64,000 nt of DNA from Rhizobiaceae bacterium. GTDB taxonomy: Bacteria > Pseudomonadota > Alphaproteobacteria > Rhizobiales > Rhizobiaceae. Numbering within the stretch: position 1 is the stretch's first letter; each line of letters begins with the position of its first letter. The notes under the pieces were generated by a model, which was given only the letters and a program-made list of their open reading frames with translations, was not told where the DNA came from and did not search any database. The position numbers and the translations under genes are program-made. The stretch covers positions 434,001 through 498,000 of the forward strand of contig JAEPQK010000003.1 of NCBI GenBank assembly GCA_017640615.1, in the 5' to 3' direction. Below are positions 1 to 9,600 of this stretch, one piece after another.

Positions 1-579
1 ATGCTGCGCTCTGCGGGATACACGCCGACAATCGTCGATTTCAACTCGAGCCATCTCGAAGCGTTGCGCACCTTTGGCGTGAAGGTTCACTATGGCGATG
101 CGACCCGCCCCGACCTGCTCGCAGCCGCGGGCATCGCCGAGGCGAAACTCTTGGTGATTGCCATCGACAACAAGGACCAGATCACCGAGCTGGTGCGCTA
201 TACGAAGTCGACCTACCCCAACCTCCACGTGATCGCGCGCGCCATCAACCGCCACCACGTCTACGAGCTGTGGGCCGCGGGCTGCCGCGATATCGTGCGC
301 GAAAACTACGACAGCTCTCTGCGCATGGGACGCTCCGCCTTTGAGGCGCTGGGCGCCAGCAAGAATGCCGCCGAGCGCATGAAGGAGCTGTTCAACGAGA
401 GCGACCGCCGCGCCATGATCTCGGTGGCCGACGCATATGATCCTGACATCCCCGCTCACAAGAACGAGGCCTATGTCGCACGCATCCGCGAAATCCTGGG
501 GCCTTGGCAGGAAGAGCTGATGGAGAAGATGGTCAAGGTGCGCGAGGACGAAGACGCCAAGCGCGAAACCTCAAACTGA
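1..579 (+). CDS. Kef-type K+/H+ antiporter, C-terminal RCK part (5' end outside window)
   Basis: Only the last ~192 residues are present; the ATG at base 1 is probably internal, because the sequence opens in the middle of a Rossmann-like RCK_N (TrkA-N) fold rather than at a protein start. The segment VHYGDATRPDLL (about residues 29-40), followed by the IAIDN strand and the HVIARA strand, is typical of the cytoplasmic nucleotide-binding domain that gates KefB/KefC-type monovalent cation:proton antiporters (CPA2 family). A charged C-terminal tail rich in Glu/Lys/Arg follows. The membrane transporter domain must lie upstream of the window. Its stop is 21 bp from the convergent typA stop. Whether the ligand is glutathione, as in E. 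coli KefB/C, cannot be told from this fragment. Confidence 0.85.
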   Translation: MLRSAGYTPTIVDFNSSHLEALRTFGVKVHYGDATRPDLLAAAGIAEAKLLVIAIDNKDQITELVRYTKSTYPNLHVIARAINRHHVYELWAAGCRDIVRENYDSSLRMGRSAFEALGASKNAAERMKELFNESDRRAMISVADAYDPDIPAHKNEAYVARIREILGPWQEELMEKMVKVREDEDAKRETSN

Positions 580-600
580 GGCACGCCGTTCCCGGCCCGC

Positions 601-2427
601 CTAAGCCGCTCCCGCGGTCTTGGCCTTTTCGAAGCGCTTGCGCTCATGCGGGTCGAGATAGAGCTTGCGCAGCCGGATCGATTTCGGCGTCACTTCCACC
701 AGTTCGTCATCCTGGATCCAGGCCAGCGCCCGCTCCAGCGTCATGCGCACCGGCGGCGTGAGCTTCACCGCTTCGTCTTTGCCGGCGGCGCGAACGTTGG
801 AGAGCTTTTTGCCCTTCAGCACATTCACTTCAAGGTCGTTGTCGCGGCTGTGAATGCCGATGATCATGCCCTGATAGACCTTCACGCCCGGGTCGATGAC
901 CATCGGGCCGCGGTCTTCCAGGTTCCACAGCGCATAGGCGACCGATTCGCCGGGTTCGTTTGCAATCAGCACGCCGTTGATGCGCCCGCCGATTTCGCCC
1001 TTGTAAGGCTGATATTCGTGGAACAGCCGGTTCATGACTGCCGTGCCGCGCGTGTCGGTCAAAAGCTCCGACTGGTAGCCGATCAGGCCGCGCGTCGGCG
1101 CATGGAAAACGAGCCGCTGGCGGTTGCCGCCAGATGGCTTGAGCTCCACCATCTCGGCCTTGCGCTCGCTCATCTTCTGCACAACGACGCCGGCATGTTC
1201 CTCATCGACGTCGATGACGACCTCTTCGACCGGCTCCAGGAGCTGGCCGCTCTCTTCCTTCTGCATAACCACGCGCGGGCGCGAGACGGCAAGTTCGTAG
1301 CCCTCACGCCGCATCGTCTCGATCAAAACGGCAAGCTGCAGCTCGCCGCGGCCTGAGACGTAGAAGGAATCCTTGTCGGCCGATTCCTCGATCTTCAGCG
1401 CAACATTGCCTTCCGCCTCTCGCAGCAGGCGATCGCGGATGACGCGCGAGGTGACCTTGTCGCCCTCCGTACCCGCGAGCGGAGAATCGTTGACGATGAA
1501 TGACATCGTCACCGTCGGCGGATCGATCGGCTGCGCCGGCAGCGCCTCGTTGACGGAAGGATCGCAGAAAGTGTCGGCAACCGTGCCTTTCGACAGACCG
1601 GCGATTGCCACGATGTCGCCAGCCTGCGCTGACTCAATCGGCTGGCGTTCAAGCCCGCGGAAGGCGAGTATCTTGGAGACGCGCCCGCTTTCCAGCTGGC
1701 TGCCGTCGTGATGCAGCACTTTCACGGCCTGGTTGGGCTTCAGCGAGCCGGATTCGATACGGCCGGTGATGATGCGACCAAGAAACGGATTGGCTTCCAG
1801 AATGGTGCCGATCATGCGGAATGGGCCTTCATGTACCGTCGGCTCCGGCACATGCTTCAGCACCAGGTCGAACAGCGGCTTGAGCCCCTGGTCCTTCGGA
1901 CCTTCCGGGTTTTCGGCCATCCAGCCGTCGCGGCCCGAACCGTAGAGGATAGGGAAATCGAGCTGCTCGTCCGTGGCGTCCAGCGCAGCGAAAAGGTCGA
2001 ACACCTCGTTGACCACCTCGACATGACGCCCATCCGGCCGGTCGATCTTGTTGATCGCTACGATTGGCTTCAGCCCGACCTTGAGCGCCTTGCCGACCAC
2101 GAATTTGGTCTGCGGCATCGGGCCTTCGGCAGCGTCAACCAGAACAATTGCGCCATCGACCATGTTGAGGATGCGTTCGACCTCACCGCCGAAGTCGGCG
2201 TGTCCGGGTGTGTCGACGATGTTGATGCGCGTATCGTTCCACTCCACCGAAGTGGCTTTGGCGAGAATGGTAATGCCGCGCTCTTTCTCCAGATCGTTGG
2301 AGTCCATCGCGCGTTCGGCGACGCGCTGGTTCTCGCGAACCGAGCCGGACTGTTTCAGGAGTTCATCGACCAGTGTGGTTTTGCCATGGTCGACATGCGC
2401 GATGATCGCGATATTGCGGAGTTTCAT
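601..2427 (-). CDS. typA: Translational GTPase TypA/BipA
   Basis: 608-residue ribosome-associated GTPase of the EF-G/LepA superfamily, involved in ribosome assembly and stress or cold adaptation. G1 is AHVDHGKTT (residues 10-18), G2 lies around RGITI (50-54), G3 is DTPGH (72-76) and G4 is NKID (126-129). EF-G-like domains II, III and V and the BipA-specific C-terminal domain (GLIGYQSE region) follow, and the length is full for the family. The ATG start directly precedes the canonical [15 protein letters not shown] beginning, although no strong Shine-Dalgarno sequence is visible. The gene appears monocistronic, with a 169-bp gap shared with the divergent VOC gene that should hold both promoters. 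Confidence 0.97.
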   Translation of the reverse strand: MKLRNIAIIAHVDHGKTTLVDELLKQSGSVRENQRVAERAMDSNDLEKERGITILAKATSVEWNDTRINIVDTPGHADFGGEVERILNMVDGAIVLVDAAEGPMPQTKFVVGKALKVGLKPIVAINKIDRPDGRHVEVVNEVFDLFAALDATDEQLDFPILYGSGRDGWMAENPEGPKDQGLKPLFDLVLKHVPEPTVHEGPFRMIGTILEANPFLGRIITGRIESGSLKPNQAVKVLHHDGSQLESGRVSKILAFRGLERQPIESAQAGDIVAIAGLSKGTVADTFCDPSVNEALPAQPIDPPTVTMSFIVNDSPLAGTEGDKVTSRVIRDRLLREAEGNVALKIEESADKDSFYVSGRGELQLAVLIETMRREGYELAVSRPRVVMQKEESGQLLEPVEEVVIDVDEEHAGVVVQKMSERKAEMVELKPSGGNRQRLVFHAPTRGLIGYQSELLTDTRGTAVMNRLFHEYQPYKGEIGGRINGVLIANEPGESVAYALWNLEDRGPMVIDPGVKVYQGMIIGIHSRDNDLEVNVLKGKKLSNVRAAGKDEAVKLTPPVRMTLERALAWIQDDELVEVTPKSIRLRKLYLDPHERKRFEKAKTAGAA

Positions 2428-2596
2428 GTCGGGTGCTCTGTGATTTCTGTTGCGGGCCGGGGAGGAAGGCCACGCTCGTTGCGGCGGCTCTTACAGCTTT
2501 TCCCCGGTTCGCGATAGTGTCTGGGCGACAATGCACGCTGTGGCCCGCCATTGCATTCAGCTGTAGCCTAGGGCGTGACGAGACAGGGAGCTGGAT

Positions 2597-3178
2597 ATGC
2601 GGAAGCTGCAGGCACAGGGCGTTCATCACATCACGCTGGTCGGCGCCGACCGGCAGACCTCGATCGATTTCTGGGAGGGCGTGCTCGGCATGCCCTTCAT
2701 ATTCGAGCAGCCCAATTTGGACACTGCCTCCGAAAGCCATCTCTATTTCGACCCGGGCGACGGGCGGCTCATCACCATTTTCACCAATGAAGAGCGCAAG
2801 CCGGCCCCGCGACGCACACCCACCGAGCCCGGCTGCGTCCATCACATCGCGTTCAACGTCTCACGCGCAACCTTCATGCAGGCGGTCGAGCGGCTGAAAG
2901 AGCGCGGCATCAAAAACAGCGGCCCCAAGGATCGCGGTTTTATGGACTCGATCTATTTCAATGATCCGCTGGGGCTCACGATCGAGCTGGCGTCCTATCG
3001 GTTCGAACCGCCGCACGGCTTTACCCATGCCGACGTTCTGATGGAGGCGCACAAGATCAGAGTTGCGCGGGGTGACTACGCCATCGCGGAAGTCCATGTC
3101 GCCGACGCAATCGAGAAGCTTGTCGAGGGTTCGCGCGCTTCGCTCTCGCAAGATCGATCGCCAAAGAAAGCGTACTGA
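2597..3178 (+). CDS. VOC (glyoxalase/extradiol dioxygenase-like) family protein
   Basis: 193 residues with two beta-alpha-beta-beta-beta modules typical of the vicinal oxygen chelate fold. The first begins at GVHHITLVG (residues 8-16). The second begins at GCVHHIAFNV (about 79-88) and ends in the strand LTIELASYRF (about 131-140). The HH, HH and late Glu are the positions usually used for divalent metal binding. Substrate cannot be inferred; dioxygenase, lyase or resistance roles are all known in the superfamily. The start is an ATG preceded by GGGAG at 2586-2590. A low-similarity tail of about 50 residues follows the second module. It converges with the aldo/keto reductase 6 bp away. Confidence 0.85.
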   Translation: MRKLQAQGVHHITLVGADRQTSIDFWEGVLGMPFIFEQPNLDTASESHLYFDPGDGRLITIFTNEERKPAPRRTPTEPGCVHHIAFNVSRATFMQAVERLKERGIKNSGPKDRGFMDSIYFNDPLGLTIELASYRFEPPHGFTHADVLMEAHKIRVARGDYAIAEVHVADAIEKLVEGSRASLSQDRSPKKAY

Positions 3179-3184
3179 GGGGCC

Positions 3185-4168
3185 TCAGCAATAGTCTTCC
3201 GGCCCCTTGGCCTGCGCTTCGCTATAGCGCGCGCCGTGCGCGAAACCGGGCGGCAGGATTGTCTCGATCTCGGCAATCTCCGCAGCACTCAGCTTCAGGT
3301 CGGCGCCAGCCGCATCCTCTTCGAGATGCGCGGCCGTACGCGTACCAGGAATGGCGATGATGTTCTCGTTCTTGTTAAGCACCCAGGTGATCGCGAGCGT
3401 CGCGGGTGAAATGCCGCGCTCGATCGCGTAGCGACGAAACGGCTCGATAAGCGCCACATTGCGGGAGAAATTCGGCTCCTGGAATCGAGGGTTCGACCCG
3501 CGGAAGGCTTCTGCGGGGATTGCCTTCGCATCCGGCGCTTCACGCGCAAACATACCGCGCGCGACCGGTGAAAAAGCGACAAAGGCCGTGCCGAGCCGCT
3601 CGCAGGCCTGCAGCATGCCGAGCTCAGGCAACCGTGTCCAAAGCGAATATTCGCTCTGCACGGCCATGACCGGGTGCACCGCGGCGGCGCGCTCCAGTGA
3701 CGAAGGCGCGATTTCGGAGTAGCCGATACCGCCAATCTTGCCTTCCTCGACGAAGCGGGCGAGCGTGCCGGTCACATCCTCGATTGGAATATTCTGGTCG
3801 CGTCGATGGATGTAATAGAGATCGACATGGTCGACACCGAGCCGCTTGAGCGAACCCTCCAGACATTCACGCAGATAAGCCTCTGAATTGTCGAAACCGC
3901 GCTCGGGATGCACCCGGATGCCACCCTTGGTGGCAATCGAAAAGCGGCCCGGATGATCTTTGATGAAGGCGCCGATGACCTCTTCCGAAACACCGTTGCC
4001 GTAGATCAGCGCGGTGTCGAGATGGGTGACGCCAAGCTCCAGCGCTCGCGCCAGCGTGGCGTGGCTTTCGGCCATGTCGGTGGCGCCATACATGCCGGCG
4101 AAGCTCATGCAGCCGAGCCCGACCGCACCGACCTCACCGCCATTTTTGCCAAGCTGCCGTTGCTGCAT
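3185..4168 (-). CDS. Aldo/keto reductase
   Basis: 327-residue NADPH-dependent oxidoreductase with a (beta/alpha)8 barrel. The catalytic tetrad is visible: Asp51 and Tyr56 in THLDTALIYG, Lys81 in ATKGG, and His121 in YYIHRRD. The C-terminal cofactor-binding segment IAIPGTRTAAHLEED is intact. It resembles the AKR13/YajO-like group that annotation pipelines call aldo/keto reductase; the substrate is unknown. I chose the ATG at 4168 because minus-strand GGAGA sits 8 nt upstream; a TTG one codon further out is less likely. It is 36 bp downstream of the M3 peptidase on the same strand, so the two may be co-transcribed. Confidence 0.93.
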   Translation of the reverse strand: MQQRQLGKNGGEVGAVGLGCMSFAGMYGATDMAESHATLARALELGVTHLDTALIYGNGVSEEVIGAFIKDHPGRFSIATKGGIRVHPERGFDNSEAYLRECLEGSLKRLGVDHVDLYYIHRRDQNIPIEDVTGTLARFVEEGKIGGIGYSEIAPSSLERAAAVHPVMAVQSEYSLWTRLPELGMLQACERLGTAFVAFSPVARGMFAREAPDAKAIPAEAFRGSNPRFQEPNFSRNVALIEPFRRYAIERGISPATLAITWVLNKNENIIAIPGTRTAAHLEEDAAGADLKLSAAEIAEIETILPPGFAHGARYSEAQAKGPEDYC

Positions 4169-4204
4169 CAATTATTCTCCAAGTCAGAATTTTGCCGACC
4201 GCGC

Positions 4205-6262
4205 TCACTCCGCCGGCGTCAGCCCGCGTTTTTCCATCATCGCCTCGGGCGTTGGCATTTTGCCGCGGAAGGCGGTGTAGAGTTCTTCCGGGTCGCGCGA
4301 CCCGCCGGCCGAGTAAATGGAATCGTGAAGCTTGCGTGCGGTGTCTGGATCGAAAATATCGCCGGCTTCCTCGAACGCGCTGAATGCGTCGGCGTCGAGA
4401 ACCTCCGACCACATGTAGGAGTAGTAACCGGCCGAATATCCGTCGCCGGAAAACACATGCGCGAAATGGGGCGTGCGGTGGCGCATCGCAATCGCGTCCG
4501 GCATTCCTAGCTTCGCCAGCGTTTCGGCCTCGAATGCGAGCGGATCTTCAGGCGCAGAAGCTTCGGCATGGAAAGCCATGTCGACCAACGCCGATGCTGT
4601 GAACTCCACAGTTGCGAAGCCGGCGTTGAAATTGCGCGCCGCCAACATGCGCTCGACCAGTTCCTGCGGCATCGCCTCGCCGGTCTCGAAGTGCCGGGCA
4701 TGCCTGTTGAGCACTTCCGGCTCCGTCAGCCAGTGTTCGTAAAGCTGCGAGGGCAGCTCCACAAAGTCGCGCGAAACCGAGGTGCCGGATACCGAAGGCC
4801 AGGTGACATCCGTCAGCATGCCATGCAGCGCATGGCCGAATTCGTGGAACAGCGTGCGCGCGTCGTCCATCGAAAGCAGCGCCGGCTCACCCTTCGGCGG
4901 CTTGGCGAAATTCATCACATTGTAGATTATCGGCTTCGCGCCGTTGCCGAGCTTGTGGCCGGATTCCAATGAACTCATCCATGCGCCGGAGCGCTTGGTG
5001 GCACGGTTGAAATAGTCCGCCAGAAAAGTCGCGCGGTAGTTGCCGTCGGCATCATGCACTTCAAACACCCGCACGTCCGGGTGCCAGGCAGGGATGTCAG
5101 CACGTGGCTTGAACGTAAGCCCGAACAGCCGGCCCGCAACATCGAATGCAGCATCCGCAATGCGGTCAAGATGAAGATAGGGCTTCAGCTCCGCTTCGTC
5201 GAAATCGTACTTTTCGGCGCGAAGCTTCTCCTGCCAGTAGCGCCAGTCCCAAGCGGCCAGCGGTTCATTGCTGCCATTGGCCGCGGCGATGCGGCCAAGC
5301 TCGGCCACGTCGTCGGCCGCCTTGCGTTTGGCGCTCTCCCAGACCGGCTTGAGCAGACCGAGAACCGAAGCGGCGTCCTTTGCCATCGTGTCATCAAGCT
5401 TCAGCGCCGCGTAATGCGGGTAGCCTAGCAGCTTCGCCTTTTCGGCACGCAACGAAAGAATACGCGCGACATTGTCGCGATTGTCCATCTCGCCGTCATT
5501 TTCGCCGCGATGCGTAAAGGCGTGAAACGCCTTTTCGCGCAGGTCGCGCCGCGCCGAATAGGTAAGGAACGGTTCGATGATCGAACGCGACAACGTGACC
5601 GCGTAGCGCCCGGCCTGCCCACGCCCCTCGGCGGCACCGCGCATGGCCATGAGCAGAAATGCCGGAAGACCAGCGAGCTCGTCGCCCTCATCGAGGAACA
5701 TCGCCCAGTCCGCTTCGTCGGCCAGAATGTTCTGCCCGAACGCAGCCCCCAGCCGCGCAAGTTCGGAATTGATGTCGGAAAGTCGCGCCTTTGCCTCATC
5801 GCCCAGCTTGGCGCCCGCGCGCACGAAGTTTTTCCAGGTCTTTTCGAGAACCCGCTCGGTTTCGGCATCGAGCCCGAGTTCGGCGCGGCTCTGGTAAAGC
5901 GTATCGATGCGGGCAAAGAGCTCCGCGTTCATGGCAATCGCCGAATAATGCGCGGCCATCTTGGGCGCGATTTCTCGCTCCAATGCCCGTATTACATCGT
6001 TGGTGTGAGCCCCGGCCCGCGTCCAGAACAGCGCGGAGACCCGCCCCAGCGCATCGCCGGAAAGCTCCAGCGCCGCCAGCGTATTCTCGATCGTTGGCGC
6101 TTCGGCTGCGTCTGCGATTTGCGCGATTTCGCGATTATGCGCCTCAAGCGCCGCCTCGAACACGGGGCCGAAGTCCGCATCGTCGAACGCGGGAAAATCG
6201 GGCAAGCCGATAGGCCCGGTCCAACGCGTCATGGGGTGAGATGTCAGATCGATATCGCGCAC
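4205..6262 (-). CDS. M3 family zinc metallopeptidase (peptidyl-dipeptidase Dcp / oligopeptidase A type)
   Basis: 685 residues, the usual length for thimet-oligopeptidase family enzymes that cleave short peptides in the cytoplasm. The zinc motif HEFGH lies at residues 473-477, with the third ligand probably Glu502 in FVELPSQ. The C-terminal YSAGYYSYMW segment is the Dcp/OpdA substrate-binding region. Start choice is uncertain: the GTG at 6262 gives the numbering used here, but an ATG at 6232 (beginning MTRWTG) also fits and neither has a clear ribosome binding site. It is divergent from marR, 149 bp away, so the palindromic operator between them could affect this promoter as well. Dcp and OpdA cannot be separated confidently by eye. 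Confidence 0.92.
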   Translation of the reverse strand: MRDIDLTSHPMTRWTGPIGLPDFPAFDDADFGPVFEAALEAHNREIAQIADAAEAPTIENTLAALELSGDALGRVSALFWTRAGAHTNDVIRALEREIAPKMAAHYSAIAMNAELFARIDTLYQSRAELGLDAETERVLEKTWKNFVRAGAKLGDEAKARLSDINSELARLGAAFGQNILADEADWAMFLDEGDELAGLPAFLLMAMRGAAEGRGQAGRYAVTLSRSIIEPFLTYSARRDLREKAFHAFTHRGENDGEMDNRDNVARILSLRAEKAKLLGYPHYAALKLDDTMAKDAASVLGLLKPVWESAKRKAADDVAELGRIAAANGSNEPLAAWDWRYWQEKLRAEKYDFDEAELKPYLHLDRIADAAFDVAGRLFGLTFKPRADIPAWHPDVRVFEVHDADGNYRATFLADYFNRATKRSGAWMSSLESGHKLGNGAKPIIYNVMNFAKPPKGEPALLSMDDARTLFHEFGHALHGMLTDVTWPSVSGTSVSRDFVELPSQLYEHWLTEPEVLNRHARHFETGEAMPQELVERMLAARNFNAGFATVEFTASALVDMAFHAEASAPEDPLAFEAETLAKLGMPDAIAMRHRTPHFAHVFSGDGYSAGYYSYMWSEVLDADAFSAFEEAGDIFDPDTARKLHDSIYSAGGSRDPEELYTAFRGKMPTPEAMMEKRGLTPAE

Positions 6263-6349
6263 GGCAAAGTCCGGGATTGGATAGAGTAGACCGGAGAACC
6301 CGGCACTTCCGATTTACGATCCGCCATTGGCGCATGCAACCTGCCCACA

Positions 6350-6392
6350 TTGACGAAGGCAGCAGTTCGATATAATAAGTCATCCTTATTAT
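6350..6392 (+). promoter_or_regulatory. Probable marR promoter with overlapping palindromic operator
   Basis: A perfect 8-bp inverted repeat, ATAATAAG-TCATC-CTTATTAT (6372-6392), lies 19 bp upstream of the marR ATG. It is strikingly AT-rich for this genome. It overlaps a plausible -10 (TATAAT at 6371-6376, or TAATAA at 6373-6378) positioned 15-17 bp after TTGACG at 6350-6355. Such a palindrome is the usual kind of MarR dimer site and its position predicts autorepression; regulation is inferred. Confidence 0.65.
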
Positions 6393-6411
6393 CAGTATGC
6401 CTTAGTTTCTC

Positions 6412-6882
6412 ATGCACCACGCTATCGACCCCCATTCTTTCGGCTTCCTGCTGACTGACCTTGCTCGCCTGTTTCGCGCCGAGTTCGACCGGCGCATCAG
6501 CGAATCCGGCCTCGGGCTCACGGCGGGCGAAGCCCGAGCGCTGGCGCATATTGCCCGCGCCGAAGGCGAAAGGCAGAGCGTTATCGCGGAGCGGCTGAAT
6601 GTCGAAGCAATGTCGCTTTCGGCGATGATCGACAGGCTCGAGGCACGCGGGCTCGTGACGAGAAAACGCGACCCCGCGGACCGCCGCGCCAAATGCATTT
6701 CACTCACATCAAGTGCCGACGAAATGCTGACCCACGTCACCGCAATCGCGCGCGAAATCTCGAACGACGCGTCGCGCGGCATTGCAAAGGCCGATTGGGA
6801 TGCAGCATCGGATGTGTTGCGTCAGGCGCGCCTGAACATGATGGAGATCAGGTCACGACCGGCGAAGGATACCGCCGCATGA
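6412..6882 (+). CDS. MarR-family transcriptional regulator
   Basis: 156 residues with a central winged helix-turn-helix. The segment QSVIAERLNVEAMSLSAMIDRL is the DNA-recognition helix pair, and the wing is formed by RKRDPADRRAKCISLT; RDPxDRRxK is the MarR signature. Flanking helices form the dimer interface. The gene ends in an ATGA overlap with the downstream MFS exporter, so the two are translationally coupled. The upstream palindrome at 6372-6392 suggests autoregulation relieved by a ligand, probably a substrate of the transporter. The ligand itself is unknown. Confidence 0.93.
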   Translation: MHHAIDPHSFGFLLTDLARLFRAEFDRRISESGLGLTAGEARALAHIARAEGERQSVIAERLNVEAMSLSAMIDRLEARGLVTRKRDPADRRAKCISLTSSADEMLTHVTAIAREISNDASRGIAKADWDAASDVLRQARLNMMEIRSRPAKDTAA

Positions 6883-8138
6883 ATGTTCGCACCCCCGGCA
6901 TCGCACCCACCCCGGCGATGAGCGAACGCAAGGTCGGGCTGATATGCGCGCTCCTAGTCGCGATCGGCCCGATTTCGATGGCGGTCTACACCCCCGCTAT
7001 GACCGAGCTCGTGGAAGTCTTCGGAACCACCGAGGCTATGATCAAGCTTTCGCTAACTTCCTATTTCGCGGGTTTTGCAATCGCCCAGCTGTTTTGCGGG
7101 CCGCTTTCGGACGGTTACGGCCGCAAGGCCGTCACCTTCGCCTTCATGGCGATCTATCTGGCCGCCAGCATCGCTGCCATTCTGGCGCCGAGTGTAGAGG
7201 CCCTCGTTGCCGCCCGCTGCGTGCAGGGCGTCGGCGCCGCCGTCGGTGTGGCCATTGCGCGCGCCATTGTCCGCGACATGTACACCTCCGATCAGTCTGC
7301 CCGCGTGATGAACTTCATCGGTCTGGTCATGGGCCTGGGTCCAGCAATGTCGCCGACCGTGGGCGGCATTCTCACTGGCCTGTTCGGCTGGCAGGCCGTT
7401 TTCATTTTCATGGTGGTCGCAGGTGCGATCCTGACCGTCGTCGTGCGCACCCTGCTCGTGGAAACGTCGGTGCCCGACCCATCCCGCATTCGCCCCGCAG
7501 CAATGATCGCGTCCTATCGCGACCTGCTTGCAAACCGATATTTCATGTCGTCCAGTTTTGTATTGGGCGCCGGCATCGGTGCTTTTTACACGCAGGCGAC
7601 CATCCTGCCCTTCATCCTGATGGAGCGGGTCGGCATGAGCGCGGTGGAGTTCGGCATCGGTATGCTGCTTCAGTCCGGCAGCTTTTTCGTGGGCGGGCTC
7701 GTAACGCGGCGGCTATTGAAACGCTATGGCGCCAAGCGGATTGTGCCGCTTGGCTTCGCCTGTGTGCTGCTGGGCAGCGCTCTGCTTGCCGTTCTTCTGC
7801 GCATACAGGAGCCGTCATACCTTAATGTGATGGTCCCGATCGGGCTCCATGCATTTGGCATGGCTTTTGTTCTGCCGGCCATTTCGACCGCCACCGTTGC
7901 AGCCTTTCCGCATATGGCGGGTTCTGCTTCGGCCGTTGCAGGCTTTCTGCAGATGGGCGGCGGATTGGTGGGCGGACTGCTTGCGGCCGCACTTGGAAAC
8001 CCGACCTTCGCCATGGCCACGGTAACACCGGCGATGGGGCTGCTGGCGACACTCAGCTGGCTCTATTGGCGCAGGCTGCCCGAACCGGCGCTCGCACGCG
8101 TCATCGTGACCCGCGAAACCGAACACCCGCCGACCTGA
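6879..8138 (+). CDS. Bcr/CflA-family MFS drug-efflux transporter
   Basis: 419 residues with about 12 hydrophobic segments. The start is the ATG at 6879, which overlaps the marR stop as ATGA; longer in-frame extensions run through marR and are not real. Features of the Bcr/CflA (DHA1) group are visible: the motif between TM2 and TM3 (GPLSDGYGRKAV) and the TM5 region GPAMSPTVGG, a proton-antiport motif C-like segment. The proposed function is proton-driven export of small toxic compounds across the inner membrane. Coupling to a MarR repressor supports an inducible resistance module, but the substrate cannot be predicted. Confidence 0.93.
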   Translation: MNVRTPGIAPTPAMSERKVGLICALLVAIGPISMAVYTPAMTELVEVFGTTEAMIKLSLTSYFAGFAIAQLFCGPLSDGYGRKAVTFAFMAIYLAASIAAILAPSVEALVAARCVQGVGAAVGVAIARAIVRDMYTSDQSARVMNFIGLVMGLGPAMSPTVGGILTGLFGWQAVFIFMVVAGAILTVVVRTLLVETSVPDPSRIRPAAMIASYRDLLANRYFMSSSFVLGAGIGAFYTQATILPFILMERVGMSAVEFGIGMLLQSGSFFVGGLVTRRLLKRYGAKRIVPLGFACVLLGSALLAVLLRIQEPSYLNVMVPIGLHAFGMAFVLPAISTATVAAFPHMAGSASAVAGFLQMGGGLVGGLLAAALGNPTFAMATVTPAMGLLATLSWLYWRRLPEPALARVIVTRETEHPPT

Positions 8139-8153
8139 CCCGACACGCTCCGG

Positions 8154-8798
8154 TCAGTCGATATCCGGCCGCGAAAAGTCGCCGGTCTCCGGGTTCATCG
8201 CCCAAAGTTCACCGGTCGAGATGTCGAACCAGGCGCCATGCAGGGTCAGTTCGCCCTTGCTTTCCCGCTCCTTGACGTAGGGGAAGCTACGCAGATTGGC
8301 GATCGAATGGCGGATAGAGATGCGCTCAAGCGCGGTCTGTTGTTCTGATTCCGTCATCGTCTCGTTTTGCGAAACTGTCTCCGCCACCGGCGCGACCATA
8401 TTCATCCAGCGGCCGATGAAGTCGCCTGGCGAAAGCGGCGCGGTATCCGACGAAAGCGCTGCATTTATCCCGCCGCAGCGGCCATGTCCGAGCACCAGAA
8501 TACTGTCTACCTTGAGGCTTTGGACCGCAAACTCCAGCGCAGCCGAGGTGCCGTGATAGTTGTCGTCAGGCGCATAGGGCGGCACGAGATTGGCCACATT
8601 GCGCACCACGAAGAGCTCGCCCGGTCCGCAGTCGAAGATCGTTTCCGGCGCCGCACGGGAATCGCAGCATGCGATTACCATCGTGTGCGGCTCCTGTCCC
8701 TCGCGGGCGAGAGCTCGGTAACGGTCGCGTTCGCTGGCATAGCGGCCGGCCATGAAGTTGCGGTAACCGTCGATGAGTGTTTCAGGCAGATGTGTCAT
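8154..8798 (-). CDS. Beta-class carbonic anhydrase
   Basis: 214 residues. The zinc ligands and catalytic dyad of beta-carbonic anhydrases are all present: Cys44 with Asp46 and Arg48 in CCDSR, and His105 and Cys108 in GHGRCGG. It interconverts CO2 and bicarbonate in the cytoplasm, supplying bicarbonate for carboxylases. Length and motif spacing are normal for the family. It converges with the MFS gene 15 bp away and lies 37 bp downstream of the DUF429 gene on the same strand, so read-through from the pdxY operon is possible. No regulatory site is visible. Confidence 0.95.
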   Translation of the reverse strand: MTHLPETLIDGYRNFMAGRYASERDRYRALAREGQEPHTMVIACCDSRAAPETIFDCGPGELFVVRNVANLVPPYAPDDNYHGTSAALEFAVQSLKVDSILVLGHGRCGGINAALSSDTAPLSPGDFIGRWMNMVAPVAETVSQNETMTESEQQTALERISIRHSIANLRSFPYVKERESKGELTLHGAWFDISTGELWAMNPETGDFSRPDID

Positions 8799-8835
8799 GC
8801 GCCTGCCTTAGCCGCTTCGGTCGGATGCGGCAATC

Positions 8836-9597
8836 TCAGCAGGCAATTGCGATCGGCAGGCCGAAACCATCTCTCAGCGGCGGGTCAGGAAAGACGACTG
8901 CCTTACCCGCGAGCCGGTTACACGCAGCGCTCAAAACCGCAAGCGCGTCGAGCACATCGTCGGGCGCAGCGCCAACTGGCGGCGCCGAGTTGACGGCAGT
9001 CTCAGCCAGCCCGGACGCCAAGAGCAGCCGTCGTCGCTCGGCAAGGCCGGGTTCAAAGACTTTGTTCTTCACCTTCTTGGGTTCGGAAAGCGGTGCTTGC
9101 CCATTCAGCCGCCAGAAACAGAGCTCGGGGTGCGATTCGAACACGCGCTCGCGAAGCAATGTATTCTCGCGCAGCAACGTGTCGAGCTCGCGAATCTTGG
9201 CGAACAGACCGAAAGCCTGGATAGAAACACCGCGCGGCGGATTTGACGTTTCGCGCGCGATGGCACTGGCCTTCTTGTGTGCCGCAAGCCAGCCATCATC
9301 GTCGGCAGCACTCACCTGCACACTGCCATAAACAGCCGACCGGGAGGGGATCGAGAACACACTCGACTGCCGCATGCCGAGCAACGGTCGCACAAGCTTT
9401 TCCGGCCCGCGCCCGCCTGCACCGCAATGCGCCGGCAAGCCGATCGGCATATCGACGGCAATCACCGTATCGCCCGGCACAGCCTCGATGATCTGCGAAA
9501 AGCGTCTGAACACTCTTATGTCAGGCGTCACATCGCCATCGGAGATCGCCGCGACCCAGCCGCCGCGACACCCATCGACACCAGCGACCATAGTCAT
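8836..9597 (-). CDS. DUF429 domain protein
   Basis: 253 residues. The N-terminal VAGVDGCRGGWV and the later VIAVDMPIGLP strand are the hallmark of DUF429, a predicted RNase H-like fold with acidic residues on adjacent strands; the C-terminal DVLDALAVLSA helix carries another conserved Asp pair. The biochemical role is unknown; nuclease activity has been proposed only from fold. The start is an ATG at 9597, with a second in-frame ATG two codons later. Only 3 bp separate it from pdxY upstream, so it is almost certainly the third gene of a small operon with pdxY and the membrane protein at 10492. Confidence 0.85.
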   Translation of the reverse strand: MTMVAGVDGCRGGWVAAISDGDVTPDIRVFRRFSQIIEAVPGDTVIAVDMPIGLPAHCGAGGRGPEKLVRPLLGMRQSSVFSIPSRSAVYGSVQVSAADDDGWLAAHKKASAIARETSNPPRGVSIQAFGLFAKIRELDTLLRENTLLRERVFESHPELCFWRLNGQAPLSEPKKVKNKVFEPGLAERRRLLLASGLAETAVNSAPPVGAAPDDVLDALAVLSAACNRLAGKAVVFPDPPLRDGFGLPIAIAC

Positions 9598-9600
9598 GGT

